Positions 1-7,600 of a stretch of 31,697 nucleotides of DNA are shown here, one piece after another. Below the pieces are notes generated by a model. It was not told where the DNA came from. It worked only from the letters and a program-made list of their open reading frames with translations, and searched no databases. Made by a program: the position numbers and the translations under genes. The stretch covers positions 1-31,697 of the forward strand of contig CALBJC010000155.1 of the NCBI GenBank assembly GCA_937892655.1. Reading direction: 5' to 3'. Numbering within the stretch: the stretch's first letter is position 1; every line of letters begins with the position of its first letter. Origin of the DNA: an uncultured Clostridia bacterium (lineage in GTDB: Bacteria > Bacillota > Clostridia > Oscillospirales > Ruminococcaceae).

Positions 1-26
1 CAACCTCTACAATTTTTTACGTTCAT
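1..26 (-). CDS. Start of a gene running off the left edge, possibly YvyF-like
   Basis: Only the first eight codons are present, reading MNVKNCRG, so this is a partial gene. The ATG follows a good GGAGGA ribosome binding site and lies 17 bp downstream of the ComF-like gene's stop. Flagellar-operon proteins of the YvyF type often begin with a similar Asn-Cys-Arg zinc-finger start, and YvyF follows comFC in Bacillus, so this identity is attractive. It rests on eight residues and on gene order. Any other small Cys-containing protein would fit equally well. Confidence 0.35.
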
Positions 27-43
27 ATTTTCCTCCACATACA

Positions 44-736
44 CTAAATAGTCTCTCCGATAGCCAGTGTAACAAAGAAGATTTTTCTCTCAGAATCCTC
101 TTGCAAAACCTTCGCTATCGCATCAATGGTACTGCCTGTCGTATAAATATCATCAACAATTAGAATATTCTTACCTTCTAAAATTCTCGAATTTTTTCCC
201 AATTCAAAAACTCCTTTTATATTTTGTATTCTAGATATTCTATTTAAGGAACTTTGAGCTTCAACATTTTTTATTTTAATAAGTACTTTATCTATATACT
301 TTTTTTGTGTTAACTTAGCAATTTCTTTAGCAATAAGTTTACTTTGATTATATCCCCTTTGATGCATTCTTTTACTATGAATTGGAACACTAACTATATA
401 ATCATATTTCTTAATAAATTCCTCACTAAATTTTTTATCTTCTACTAAAACAGTATAGTCATTACTAATTACTTTTATTTCTTCTTTATTTTGAATTATA
501 TTTTTATCTCTAACAGTTCCATACAATGAAAATCTTCCAAAAAAATCATTGTCTTGATATTCTATCATTTCAGCTTTTGTTAGTAGCTTTTTACTATCTC
601 TTTTTTTTATCCTTTTAGAAGGATTATGAACCTTAGTTTTTTTATCGACTATAGTTAATGTAACCATTGTGTCTTCACTTAAGTGGGACATTAATTTTAT
701 TGCTTCATTTATTGAGCATGTAATTGTTCCGTTCAT
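44..736 (-). CDS. ComF-like phosphoribosyltransferase-fold protein with atypical N-terminus
   Basis: This 230-aa protein ends in a type I phosphoribosyltransferase domain. VPIH at about 117-120 and RGYNQ at 127-131 are ComF hallmarks, and VDDIYTTGST at 194-203 is the PRPP-binding loop. ComF/ComFC proteins assist DNA uptake during competence, probably at the membrane with the ComFA helicase; their exact chemistry is unsettled. Usual ComF proteins start with a four-cysteine zinc finger. Here the first ~95 residues are Lys/Asp-rich with a single cysteine and match nothing I recognise. The ATG abuts the stop of a 52-aa ORF upstream, with GAGGTG 11 nt before it. The DNA is much more AT-rich than the RNase Y gene beside it. 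The C-terminal family is clear; a competence role is inferred. Confidence 0.8.
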   Translation of the reverse strand: MNGTITCSINEAIKLMSHLSEDTMVTLTIVDKKTKVHNPSKRIKKRDSKKLLTKAEMIEYQDNDFFGRFSLYGTVRDKNIIQNKEEIKVISNDYTVLVEDKKFSEEFIKKYDYIVSVPIHSKRMHQRGYNQSKLIAKEIAKLTQKKYIDKVLIKIKNVEAQSSLNRISRIQNIKGVFELGKNSRILEGKNILIVDDIYTTGSTIDAIAKVLQEDSERKIFFVTLAIGETI

Positions 737-895
737 TTATGCAAACACCTCTTCCCAATTAATATTTTCTCCAAAAAAAAATGTATTAAAACAAACTTTG
801 TTAACACAATTTCTTTGTTTTTTATCCGTAACATTTCCTAATTTACGAATAACTTCATCTTTACAAATTGTCTGAGGCTGCTCACCAAGAATCAT
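737..895 (-). CDS. Small hypothetical protein (52 aa) coupled to the ComF-like gene
   Basis: An ATG at 895 is preceded by AGGA with 6-nt spacing. The frame runs 52 codons to a TAA at 737-739 that directly abuts the ATG of the ComF-like gene, as expected for translational coupling. The product has three cysteines and a charged middle, with no signal peptide, membrane segment or family I recognise. The frame stays open upstream to about 966, so this could also be the tail of a decayed longer gene. Base composition is as AT-rich as the neighbouring gene. Support comes only from the RBS and the tight junction. Confidence 0.4.
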   Translation of the reverse strand: MILGEQPQTICKDEVIRKLGNVTDKKQRNCVNKVCFNTFFFGENINWEEVFA

Positions 896-977
896 TGAAT
901 ATCCTAAAACTTCAAACTTAGTTCCTGGTTTATTTTTATAAATATATAATACAAAATATCAGAATATATGTCAACAC

Positions 978-1008
978 AAAAAAATACCGAGGAAAAGATT
1001 CCTCGGTA
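978..1008 (-). terminator. Rho-independent terminator of the RNase Y gene
   Basis: A perfect 10-bp stem, taccgaggaa (985-994) with ttcctcggta (999-1008), encloses a 4-nt loop. On the minus strand it is followed by a run of seven T. It lies 10 bp after the RNase Y stop codon. Confidence 0.9.
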
Positions 1009-1018
1009 AAAAATGGTT

Positions 1019-2572
1019 TTATTTAGCGTAGTCGCAGGCTCTGCTTTCGCGGATGATATTGACCTTGATCTGACCGGGATATTCAAGTTCATCCTCAATC
1101 TTCTTGACGATATCTCTTGCAACAAGAATCATCTGATAATCTGAAATAACATCGGGCTTAACCATGATGCGAACTTCACGGCCTGCCTGGATTGCGAAAG
1201 ACTTTTCAACACCGTTGAATGATGTTGCGATTTCTTCGAGCTTTTCAAGACGCTTGATGTAATTCTGAACATTTTCACGTCTTGCACCGGGTCTTGCGGC
1301 TGAAATTGCGTCTGCAGCCTGAACAAGACATGCAACAATTGTTTTTGCTTCAATGTCACCGTGGTGAGCATGGATAGCATGAACAACAGCATCGTTTTCT
1401 TTGTATTTCTTTGCGTATTCAACACCGAGCTCGATATGTGAACCGTCAAGCTGATGGTCGAGAGCCTTACCGATATCGTGAAGAAGACCTGCTCTTTTTG
1501 CGAGCTTGACGTCTGCACCGATTTCGGCAGCCATAAGACCTGCGATGTAAGAAACTTCAAGTGAATGATTAAGTACATTCTGACCGTAGCTTGTACGGTA
1601 TTTGAGTCTGCCTATGAGTTTTACAAGCTCGCCGTGGAGACCGTTTACACCGGCATCAATGACAGCTCTGTCACCTGCCTGCTTGATACTCTGCTCAACT
1701 TCTCTCTTTGATTTTTCATACATTTCCTCAATACGTGTAGGATGAATTCTTCCGTCTGTAATGAGTTTTTCAAGTGTAAGTCTTGCGATTTCTCTTCTTA
1801 CGGGATCAAAACTTGAAACTGTGATAGCTTCAGGTGTGTCATCAATAATAAGGTCAACACCTGTGATTGTTTCAAGTGTTCTGATGTTTCTGCCTTCACG
1901 GCCGATGATTCTGCCCTTCATTTCATCGCTGGGAAGAGCAACTACCGAAACGGTAGCTTCTGCTGCATGGTCTGCAGCACATCTCTGAATTGCTGAGGTA
2001 ATTATATCTCTTGCAATTTTTTCTGCGTCATCTTTTGTCTGCTGTTCAATTTCAAGTATCTTGAGAGCTTTTTCATGAGTGAGTTCACCTTCAAGATTCT
2101 TGATGAGGAATTCCTTAGCCTGTTCCTTTGTAAAGCCTGAAATTTTTTCGAGCATATCGAACTGACTCTTTTTCAGAGCTTCAACTTCTGTGAGTTTATT
2201 TTCAGCCTCTTTGATTTTTTTGTTAAGAGTTTCTTCTTTCTTTTCAAGGTTATCAGACTTTCTGTCAAGATTTTCTTCTTTCTGGACAAGACGTCTTTCC
2301 TGCTTCTGGACTTCATTACGGCGCTCCTTGATTTCTCTTTCAAGGTCGTTACGCTGTTTGTGTATTTCATCCTTAGCTTCAAGAATAGCTTCTTTTTTCT
2401 TAGATTCTGCTTCGGAAACAGCCTGACTGACAATTCTGTTTGCCTCTTCTGTTGCTGAGCCGATAGCTGCTTCTGCTACCTTTTTTCTGTGTGCACCGCC
2501 GATAAAGAAACCGGCAACACCGAAAACAACAGCTGCTGCAACGATAAGACCGATTGCCAAGCCTAAGTTCAT
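1019..2572 (-). CDS. rny: Ribonuclease Y (membrane-anchored endoribonuclease)
   Basis: RNase Y starts bulk mRNA decay in Firmicutes by endonucleolytic cleavage, tethered to the inner face of the membrane. The 517-aa length is standard. Residues 4-25 form one transmembrane helix. Residues ~30-190 are a long charged coiled coil rich in Glu, Lys and Arg. A KH domain follows with the RNA-binding loop GREGRN at 224-229. The HD domain carries H336, the metal-binding pair H365-D366, a His cluster at 401-404 and D421. The ATG at 2572 follows GGAGGTG at good spacing. A promoter-like sequence upstream and a terminator directly after the stop suggest a single-gene transcript. Proline codons are mostly CCC (5 of 7), unlike genes to the right of the window. 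Confidence 0.98.
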   Translation of the reverse strand: MNLGLAIGLIVAAAVVFGVAGFFIGGAHRKKVAEAAIGSATEEANRIVSQAVSEAESKKKEAILEAKDEIHKQRNDLEREIKERRNEVQKQERRLVQKEENLDRKSDNLEKKEETLNKKIKEAENKLTEVEALKKSQFDMLEKISGFTKEQAKEFLIKNLEGELTHEKALKILEIEQQTKDDAEKIARDIITSAIQRCAADHAAEATVSVVALPSDEMKGRIIGREGRNIRTLETITGVDLIIDDTPEAITVSSFDPVRREIARLTLEKLITDGRIHPTRIEEMYEKSKREVEQSIKQAGDRAVIDAGVNGLHGELVKLIGRLKYRTSYGQNVLNHSLEVSYIAGLMAAEIGADVKLAKRAGLLHDIGKALDHQLDGSHIELGVEYAKKYKENDAVVHAIHAHHGDIEAKTIVACLVQAADAISAARPGARRENVQNYIKRLEKLEEIATSFNGVEKSFAIQAGREVRIMVKPDVISDYQMILVARDIVKKIEDELEYPGQIKVNIIRESRACDYAK

Positions 2573-2685
2573 CTTTTTACACCTCCGTGTTTTTTTGTTT
2601 TTTTACTGAAATAACTGACGGTAATGTCAAGATAATTATTCAGAAAATAATGCAGATAAAAACATTTATGCATTATCTATAATAT

Positions 2686-2712
2686 ATTATAACTTTATAA
2701 AGAAATTGTCAA
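2686..2712 (-). promoter_or_regulatory. Putative promoter of rny
   Basis: TTGACA (2712-2707) is followed by TATAAT (2691-2686) at 15-bp spacing. TAATAT two bases further on would give the usual 17 bp. The region is strongly AT-rich and lies about 115 bp upstream of the rny start. Confidence 0.6.
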
Positions 2713-2763
2713 GTATTTTTAAGTATTTGTTATAATAATTTAATAAAAATATAAATGATTTTC

Positions 2764-3672
2764 TCAGTTCAATTGTTTCCCTTGTTGAATACATTTTATG
2801 TCCATGGCTTTTGACAGCTTGTTGAGAACAAGCCGCTTGTTTCCGCTCCAGAGAGGTGCAATAAGCTTCTTTTTGTCACCGTCACCCGTAAGACGATGTA
2901 TGATTATGTTGTCGGGAATTTTCTCAACAAGTGAACATATGATGTCAATATATTCATTCATTTCGAGGCATCTGAAACGGTTTTCAAGATATATTTTTTC
3001 AAGGTCTGTTCCTCTGAGTACATGAAGAAGATGGAGTTTTATTCCCCATATTCCGCAGTTGCATACAAATTTCACGGTATTTTCCATGTCTTCGTATGTC
3101 TCATCGGGCAGTCCGATTATAACGTGTGCAACGACTTTTATTCCGATATTATTCAGTTTTTTCACAGCTTCGGAAAAGACCGCATTTTTATATCCTCTTC
3201 TTATAAACTGAGCCGATTTTTCGTTTGACGTCTGAAAACCGAGTTCAACCCAGACGGGTTTTATTGTGTTGAGTTTTTTCAGAAGTTCAATCACATCGTC
3301 ACCGAGACAGTCGGGTCTTGTTGCAATTGAAAGCACATCAATATCAGGGTGTGATACGGCATCGGTGAATATTTTTTCAAGAAAATCAAGAGGGGCATAT
3401 GTGTTTGTGAAACTCTGAAAATATGCGATATATCCGCCGTTTTTGTTCTTGTGTTCAACCCTCTTTTTTGCATTTTCAATCTGCAGATTTATGTCGTTAC
3501 ACCGTTTTTCCGAAAATTCACCCGATCCCTCATCTGAACAGAAAATGCAACCGCCCGTCCCCACGGTACCGTCGCGGTTGGGACAGGTTGTTGCACCTTC
3601 AAGTGATAATTTATAAAGTTTTTTGCCGAATGTTTTTCGGCAGTATTCATTGAGTGAATTGTAGTGTGTCAT
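2764..3672 (-). CDS. Radical SAM protein, YhcC/TIGR01212 family
   Basis: This 302-aa protein belongs to the YhcC-like radical SAM family, whose substrate is not established. Near the N-terminus, TTCPNRDG is followed by GGCIFC, giving the CX(n)CX2C cysteines expected to bind the 4Fe-4S cluster that cleaves S-adenosylmethionine. The GlyGly-containing spacing between first and second cysteines is typical of this family and differs from the common CX3CX2C. Length matches the family. Its ATG overlaps the TGA of the upstream RsgA/U32 frame (ATGA), so the two are translationally coupled, and the real operon partner is probably the U32 part. Proline codons are CCC in 5 of 8 cases, matching RNase Y and the U32 segment. 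Confidence 0.93.
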   Translation of the reverse strand: MTHYNSLNEYCRKTFGKKLYKLSLEGATTCPNRDGTVGTGGCIFCSDEGSGEFSEKRCNDINLQIENAKKRVEHKNKNGGYIAYFQSFTNTYAPLDFLEKIFTDAVSHPDIDVLSIATRPDCLGDDVIELLKKLNTIKPVWVELGFQTSNEKSAQFIRRGYKNAVFSEAVKKLNNIGIKVVAHVIIGLPDETYEDMENTVKFVCNCGIWGIKLHLLHVLRGTDLEKIYLENRFRCLEMNEYIDIICSLVEKIPDNIIIHRLTGDGDKKKLIAPLWSGNKRLVLNKLSKAMDIKCIQQGKQLN

Positions 3673-4370
3673 AAAAGCTCTCTGAAGTAAAGTCCGCCTG
3701 TTTTTTTCATGTTCAATGATTGTTTTTCAGTAAATGAGGAGAATATTTTTCTGCATTTTTCACGGTTTTCAAATGTGAAATAAAGTGTTACAAAATCGGC
3801 GCTGTTATGCGGTTTGTCACCGATATAAAGAGGTATAGAATTGAGAAGTGAAGAGTATTTTTTTGAAGAACACAGAATATAAAAATCAATTCCGAGTCTG
3901 TCCTTTATAACGGTCAGTCCTTTGCAGTCTGCACAGCCGTTCTTTGTCTGTGCGGGGCATGCCCTGAAACGCATAAGAGGCAGAAAACCGTACCCTAAAA
4001 TCCCTTTCTGAGCATTGTTTGTCATTTTGGCGAATAACGGCATTGAGATTTCGGGAGACACCGTAATATCGGCACAACCGAGCTTTTCATATTCTGCAAA
4101 TGATACCGAATTGAGTACATTCAGCCCGTGACCGCCGTGCACCTTGAAACCGTGCTTTACTGCGGCTGAAAGAGTTCCGATGTTGTCCGCAAGCACTTCT
4201 TTTACACCCATATCTTTCAGTTTTTCAAGACATGAGATGAATCTTTCTTCGTCATTTTCAAATACGAGGAAAGGCAGTTCGCAGATGAGTTTTCTGCCAA
4301 AAATTTCAACAGTTTCAGGGTGTTTTAAAACTTCTGTCATCGGCAGAATGATTTTGTCGGCTTTTTCATC
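3669..4370 (-). other. U32 peptidase-family C-terminal segment within the chimeric ORF
   Basis: About 232 residues, from roughly DEKADKIILP to the stop, resemble the C-terminal region of two-part U32 proteins (DUF3656 type). These have ELPF-, HGG-, LMRFRACP- and CADCK-like blocks. Normally several hundred residues with the U32 barrel precede this segment. Nine prolines use CCC twice, CCG three times and CCT four times, closer to RNase Y and the radical SAM gene than to genes on the right. Confidence 0.7.
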
Positions 4371-5183
4371 ATCAAAAGCCTGAGAAAAGCCGCTTGTAAC
4401 GTTACACATACCAAGCTCTCTCATACCCGGAGTATCAATAATCATAGCACCGTTTTCAAGCCTTATAAGCTGTCGGTGAGTAGTAGTATGTCTGCCCTTT
4501 GAATCATCCTCACGGATAGAGTTTACCTTCATTATATCGCTCTTTGCAAGAGTGTTGAGAAGGGTTGATTTGCCGATACCCGATGAGCCTAAAAATACGA
4601 TAGTTTTACCGCTTTTAACGTAGGCTGAAAGCTCCTCAAGCCCCTCACCCGTCACACAGCTTATTTTGTAAATTCCTACACCGTATGCAACATTTTCAAT
4701 CTCGCTTATAATGCTCTGAGCGTCATCACATAAATCTGCCTTTGTAAGCAGTATCACAGGCACAGCGCCCGATTCATACGCAAGCGACAGATATCTCTCA
4801 ATACGTCCCAAATTTATATCGTGGTTTAAGGACTGCATAATAAACACATAATCGAAATTTGCCGCAACAGCCTGCGCACCACCGCCGGGGGTAGGATTTT
4901 TTCTTTCAAAGAAGGTTTTTCGTCTGAGAGTTTTCATAATAAGGCTTTCACCGTAAGGGTTGTAGGTTATAATTACAAAATCGCCTACTGTAGGGTATTC
5001 TTCAAATCCGCCATTGTAGTTTACAGAAGCTTTAATTATCGCCGATGAAAAGCCATATTCGCTCACGATTTCAAAGCGTTCTCTGTGAACAGCCATAATT
5101 CTCGCCACTGTACCCTCGCAATTATCAGGGTTATAGGATAGGTTATAGCCATAGTCTTCTAAATTTAATTTTTCATTATTCAT
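3669..5183 (-). CDS. Chimeric ORF: RsgA-type GTPase joined to the C-terminal part of a U32 peptidase-family protein
   Basis: RsgA is a circularly permuted GTPase that matures the 30S ribosomal subunit. Residues 1 to ~272 look like the long clostridial RsgA form: OB-fold, G4 TKAD at 147-150, G1 GSSGIGKST at 199-207, and G3 DTPG at 250-253. RsgA should then continue into a zinc-binding CysX-CysHis-Cys segment and a helical C-terminus; both are absent. From ~273 the protein instead matches the end of U32/DUF3656 proteins, with cysteines C409, C417, C420 and C438. Fe-S binding by such cysteines is known for U32 relatives such as UbiU/UbiV; it is inferred here. U32 proteins are much longer and their N-terminal half is missing. 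The chosen ATG at 5183 follows AAAGGA; a TTG at 5201 would place that site inside the gene. Function of the joined protein is doubtful. Confidence 0.85.
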   Translation of the reverse strand: MNNEKLNLEDYGYNLSYNPDNCEGTVARIMAVHRERFEIVSEYGFSSAIIKASVNYNGGFEEYPTVGDFVIITYNPYGESLIMKTLRRKTFFERKNPTPGGGAQAVAANFDYVFIMQSLNHDINLGRIERYLSLAYESGAVPVILLTKADLCDDAQSIISEIENVAYGVGIYKISCVTGEGLEELSAYVKSGKTIVFLGSSGIGKSTLLNTLAKSDIMKVNSIREDDSKGRHTTTHRQLIRLENGAMIIDTPGMRELGMCNVTSGFSQAFDDEKADKIILPMTEVLKHPETVEIFGRKLICELPFLVFENDEERFISCLEKLKDMGVKEVLADNIGTLSAAVKHGFKVHGGHGLNVLNSVSFAEYEKLGCADITVSPEISMPLFAKMTNNAQKGILGYGFLPLMRFRACPAQTKNGCADCKGLTVIKDRLGIDFYILCSSKKYSSLLNSIPLYIGDKPHNSADFVTLYFTFENREKCRKIFSSFTEKQSLNMKKTGGLYFRELL

Positions 5184-5238
5184 TGTATTTTGTCCTTTCA
5201 AAAGTTATCATAAATGGGGTTTTGTTTTTTTCATTCAT
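5176..5238 (-). CDS. 20-residue leader ORF overlapping the rsgA start
   Basis: The frame MNEKNKTPFMITFERTKYNE starts at an ATG with a strong AAAGGAG site at 9-nt spacing. It ends in a TAA that overlaps the rsgA ATG by 8 nt. Such an overlap allows translational coupling, as in leader-peptide-controlled ribosome-related genes. No homology is known to me, and a short ORF of this kind could arise by chance, but RBS quality and position both support translation. Confidence 0.45.
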   Translation of the reverse strand: MNEKNKTPFMITFERTKYNE

Positions 5239-5358
5239 ACTAAACAACTCCTTTCATTATGTAGCTTTTCTGAAAAAAGGGCATAAAAAATACACACCCT
5301 CAAAAAGTGTGCAAAACTCACGTTTTCACTTTACAAAAGGTTTATACCACATATTTTG

Positions 5359-5391
5359 TTACAAAAAAGCCACCTCAAAAATAGCAATCAT
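5359..5391 (-). CDS. Possible 10-residue leader peptide
   Basis: The frame MIAIFEVAFL begins at an ATG preceded by GAAAGGAG at about 10-nt spacing, early in the rsgA leader transcript and ~50 nt after the predicted start of transcription. It is hydrophobic and very short. Only the ribosome binding site argues for it. Confidence 0.3.
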   Translation of the reverse strand: MIAIFEVAFL

Positions 5392-5439
5392 CAAATAGCA
5401 TCTCCTTTCAAAATCTGCAAAGCAGAAAACTTTAACGTA

Positions 5440-5468
5440 AGTATACACCCAAAAAGCTGATTTGTCAA
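5440..5468 (-). promoter_or_regulatory. Strong promoter upstream of the rsgA leader
   Basis: TTGACA (5468-5463) and TATACT (5445-5440) are separated by exactly 17 bp. Transcription from here would give a leader of about 250 nt before the RsgA start codon. Confidence 0.85.
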
Positions 5469-5479
5469 TAAAAACCTTA

Positions 5480-5515
5480 TAAAAACAAAAACATCCATTC
5501 GTTTTACCGAATGGA
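5480..5515 (-). terminator. Rho-independent terminator of the candidate small RNA
   Basis: An 8-bp stem tccattcg/cgaatgga (5494-5501, 5508-5515) with a 6-nt loop is followed on the minus strand by TGTTTTTGTTTTT. It sits immediately upstream of the rsgA promoter. Confidence 0.8.
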
Positions 5516-5626
5516 CGCCTTTGCGTAACATCATTTTCCTACATACACGCAAAATTAACCTGGTTGGGAGCAGAAATTATTATGTTCTGCAATATTTATC
5601 ATGAAATTTAATTTCCTTATCTACTG
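5480..5626 (-). ncRNA. Candidate structured small RNA or attenuated leader (~145 nt)
   Basis: A promoter with 17-bp spacing (5632-5660) and a terminator (5480-5515) bracket about 145 nt of sequence without a convincing gene. Besides the terminator, two stems can form: gcagaa/ttctgc (5570-5575 with 5585-5590) and tttgcgt/acgcaaa (5520-5526 with 5547-5553). A 15-codon ORF starting MINIAEHNNF with a weak AAGGA site lies inside, so a peptide-controlled attenuator is an alternative. I do not recognise a known RNA family or riboswitch. Confidence 0.45.
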
Positions 5627-5631
5627 TAATC

Positions 5632-5660
5632 AGTATACACCAGCCACGGATAAATTGCAA
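5632..5660 (-). promoter_or_regulatory. Promoter of the candidate small RNA
   Basis: TTGCAA (5660-5655) and TATACT (5637-5632) are separated by 17 bp. The -10 hexamer is the same as in the rsgA and hydrolase promoters. Confidence 0.7.
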
Positions 5661-5772
5661 TATTTTAGTGACAACGCGCCAAATAGCGATAAAAGAGGTA
5701 CAAATGGCAGGATATAATGCCGTTTTTCAGCGCAAGTTGCACATTTTTGAATTTTTATCGACAAGTTGCCAA

Positions 5773-6924
5773 TTACTTTTTCTGGTTTTTTCTGATAACT
5801 GAGGCTACCTTTGCGCATAAAGCATTTGTAAATCTGCTATCAAAGCCGTGGCCCTGATTTGGGAATATATAAAGGCTTGCATTCTTGTAGCATTGAACTA
5901 ATTTCTGTGAGTATGAAAGGTCAACCAAAGAGTCTGCGTCACCGTGGAAGATATGTACCTCGCCTTCAAACTGTGAAGCCTTTTCATACACATCATAAAG
6001 CGGTACACTGTCAACAAACTCGCTTGAAATGGTCATACCCATAAGCTCAAATCGTTTTTCGCAGTTTCCTTTTCTGTGATTCCAATGGTCAGGGATGCAA
6101 AAGGCTGGGAAAATAAGGAACAGACCTTTTATTTTCTCCTTGACCTCAGGAGCGGTAATGCCCGCTAAAAAGCCGCCCTGACTGCCGCCGTAGATATAAA
6201 TCTGCTCTTTGTCGACCCAAGGAAGATTATATACATAGTCAATAACTGTTAAAAGGTCATTTTGTTCTGAATCAATTGTCATCTCATAGGTTTTGCCTGA
6301 GCTTTTTGAGCAGGTACCGCCGCCGCAATAGTCAAAGCCTATACCTGCGATACCTCGCTTTGCAACAGAGATGATCTCATGGCGCATATGCTCGCTGCAG
6401 CTGTTATAGCCGTGAGAAAAGATAACGATAGGCTGTTTTTTGTCACCCACTCCCTCAGGGCGCAAAAGCTCGCAGTAGATATCGCGGTTTTCATCACGAA
6501 GATGGATTTCTTCGCTATCAAAGCCACCTACCCTCTCGTAAATCTCAACCTCAACGCCATTCTCGGTATCCTTTAGTCTGCCCTCAAGGTCAGATGAGGC
6601 AAAGCCTGATAAAAGCGGGCTGTCGGTTAAAACAGACGGCGTTGTAACAAGCTCACCGCTTGAAAGCTGCGCGTTATTCTCGATAAAAATACTGCACTCA
6701 TTACCCGTCAAATCCTTGCCCTTTAGCATATAGCGCGCAGAGAGGGATTTTGAAGATTCAGAGTATTTCTGAGTATCGCAGGCAAAGGGCAGAATTTCGC
6801 CCTCAAAGTATTCAGACCGGGCACTACCCTCAAAGCCCAGCATACAAACGCTTTTATCCTCAAAGCAAACAGATGAGCAGTTTGTAATTTTAACGTCAAC
6901 TGACATTATTTTTTCTAAATTCAC
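5773..6924 (-). CDS. DUF3237 domain fused to an alpha/beta hydrolase (esterase-like)
   Basis: This 383-aa protein joins two modules. Residues ~10-95 resemble DUF3237, with the FEGEILPF and GKDLTG segments. Residues ~135-383 are an alpha/beta hydrolase close to cinnamoyl/feruloyl esterase-type enzymes: the HGYN oxyanion-hole motif at ~171-174, the nucleophile serine in GGSQGG at ~248, aspartate ~331 in HGDADSLV and histidine ~359 in NQGHGF. There is no signal peptide, so it should act in the cytoplasm, perhaps on acylated plant-derived or sugar esters; the substrate is unknown. The start is a GTG at 6924, 8 nt after GGGTGGTG. A TTG at 6942 would also be in frame but swallows that site. It has its own promoter and appears monocistronic. 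Confidence 0.88.
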   Translation of the reverse strand: MNLEKIMSVDVKITNCSSVCFEDKSVCMLGFEGSARSEYFEGEILPFACDTQKYSESSKSLSARYMLKGKDLTGNECSIFIENNAQLSSGELVTTPSVLTDSPLLSGFASSDLEGRLKDTENGVEVEIYERVGGFDSEEIHLRDENRDIYCELLRPEGVGDKKQPIVIFSHGYNSCSEHMRHEIISVAKRGIAGIGFDYCGGGTCSKSSGKTYEMTIDSEQNDLLTVIDYVYNLPWVDKEQIYIYGGSQGGFLAGITAPEVKEKIKGLFLIFPAFCIPDHWNHRKGNCEKRFELMGMTISSEFVDSVPLYDVYEKASQFEGEVHIFHGDADSLVDLSYSQKLVQCYKNASLYIFPNQGHGFDSRFTNALCAKVASVIRKNQKK

Positions 6925-6962
6925 TGTATCTACACCACCCAAAAAAATTATTTATCATATTA

Positions 6963-6991
6963 AGTATACCATACTGAAAGCTTTGCTACAA
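6963..6991 (-). promoter_or_regulatory. Promoter of the hydrolase gene
   Basis: TTGTAG (6991-6986) and TATACT (6968-6963) are separated by 17 bp, about 40 bp before the GTG start. Confidence 0.65.
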
Positions 6992-7064
6992 TGATAAATT
7001 ATGCTGATTTTTATTTCTTTTAATATTAAAAAAGCGAAACTGAGCAGGGAGTTTCATTGAAAAA

Positions 7065-7101
7065 ACTAAAAAAGAGACAGATAAATCTGTCTCTTTTTTC
7101 T
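7065..7101. terminator. Bidirectional terminator after the GNAT gene
   Basis: A long stem built from aaaagagacagat and its complement atctgtctctttt encloses a very short loop. T-runs lie on both sides, so it can stop transcription in either direction. It is placed to end the minus-strand GNAT gene. Confidence 0.8.
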
Positions 7102-7159
7102 ATGGGCTACAAAAAGATATTTTCGGCATTTTTGCGTATGAATTCGAACTCTCACAGTT

Positions 7160-7600
7160 TCATGCAAAAGTATATTTCAATTCTTCCATATTCGCTTCAA
7201 TCTTACCTGTCTCTTCGAAGCCAAAAGAAATATATAAATGTTTTGCAATATTGTTACCTATATAAACACCGGTATAAACTTCCTCACAATCAAAATTATT
7301 GTGTAAATAGTTTACAGCAAGTTGCAACGCTTGCCTACCATAACCTTTGTGTTGGTGTTTTTCATCAATAAAGAATTTCCATAATGTGTACTGCTTTCTT
7401 GACTCATAATACCCTAACATAACAAAACCAATAGGTAAATCATCAGCATATATAGCAAACGGATATGCTGTATCATAATATAACCAAGCTTGTGCTAAAG
7501 AATCGACTGCGGATGAAACAAAGTGATTTTGATAATCTGCAACTTTTAAGTTTTTTATACTATCAAAATTATCTTTAGTTATTCTTCTTAATTGAATCAT
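7160..7600 (-). CDS. GNAT-family N-acetyltransferase
   Basis: The 146-aa product has the single-domain GNAT layout. FVMLGYY is the core beta strand, and KHQHKGYGRQAL is the acetyl-CoA pyrophosphate-binding motif (Q/R-x-x-G-x-G/A). It transfers an acetyl group to an amine; spermine/spermidine-type or antibiotic amines are typical substrates in the family, but nothing here decides which. The ATG at 7600 is chosen because AAGGA precedes it at normal spacing. A longer frame to 7678 exists but lies entirely within the upstream gene. The start overlaps the end of the four-helix-bundle gene by 26 nt, so the two are coupled. Confidence 0.88.
   Translation of the reverse strand: MIQLRRITKDNFDSIKNLKVADYQNHFVSSAVDSLAQAWLYYDTAYPFAIYADDLPIGFVMLGYYESRKQYTLWKFFIDEKHQHKGYGRQALQLAVNYLHNNFDCEEVYTGVYIGNNIAKHLYISFGFEETGKIEANMEELKYTFA

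Noticed and set aside
1129..1578. 149-codon frame inside rny
   Set aside because: It is an alternative frame on the same strand within the RNase Y HD domain and has no independent start signal.
5399..5545. 48-codon frame starting MMLRKG across the small-RNA terminator and rsgA promoter
   Set aside because: It overlaps a clear terminator and a consensus promoter and has only a poor ribosome binding site.
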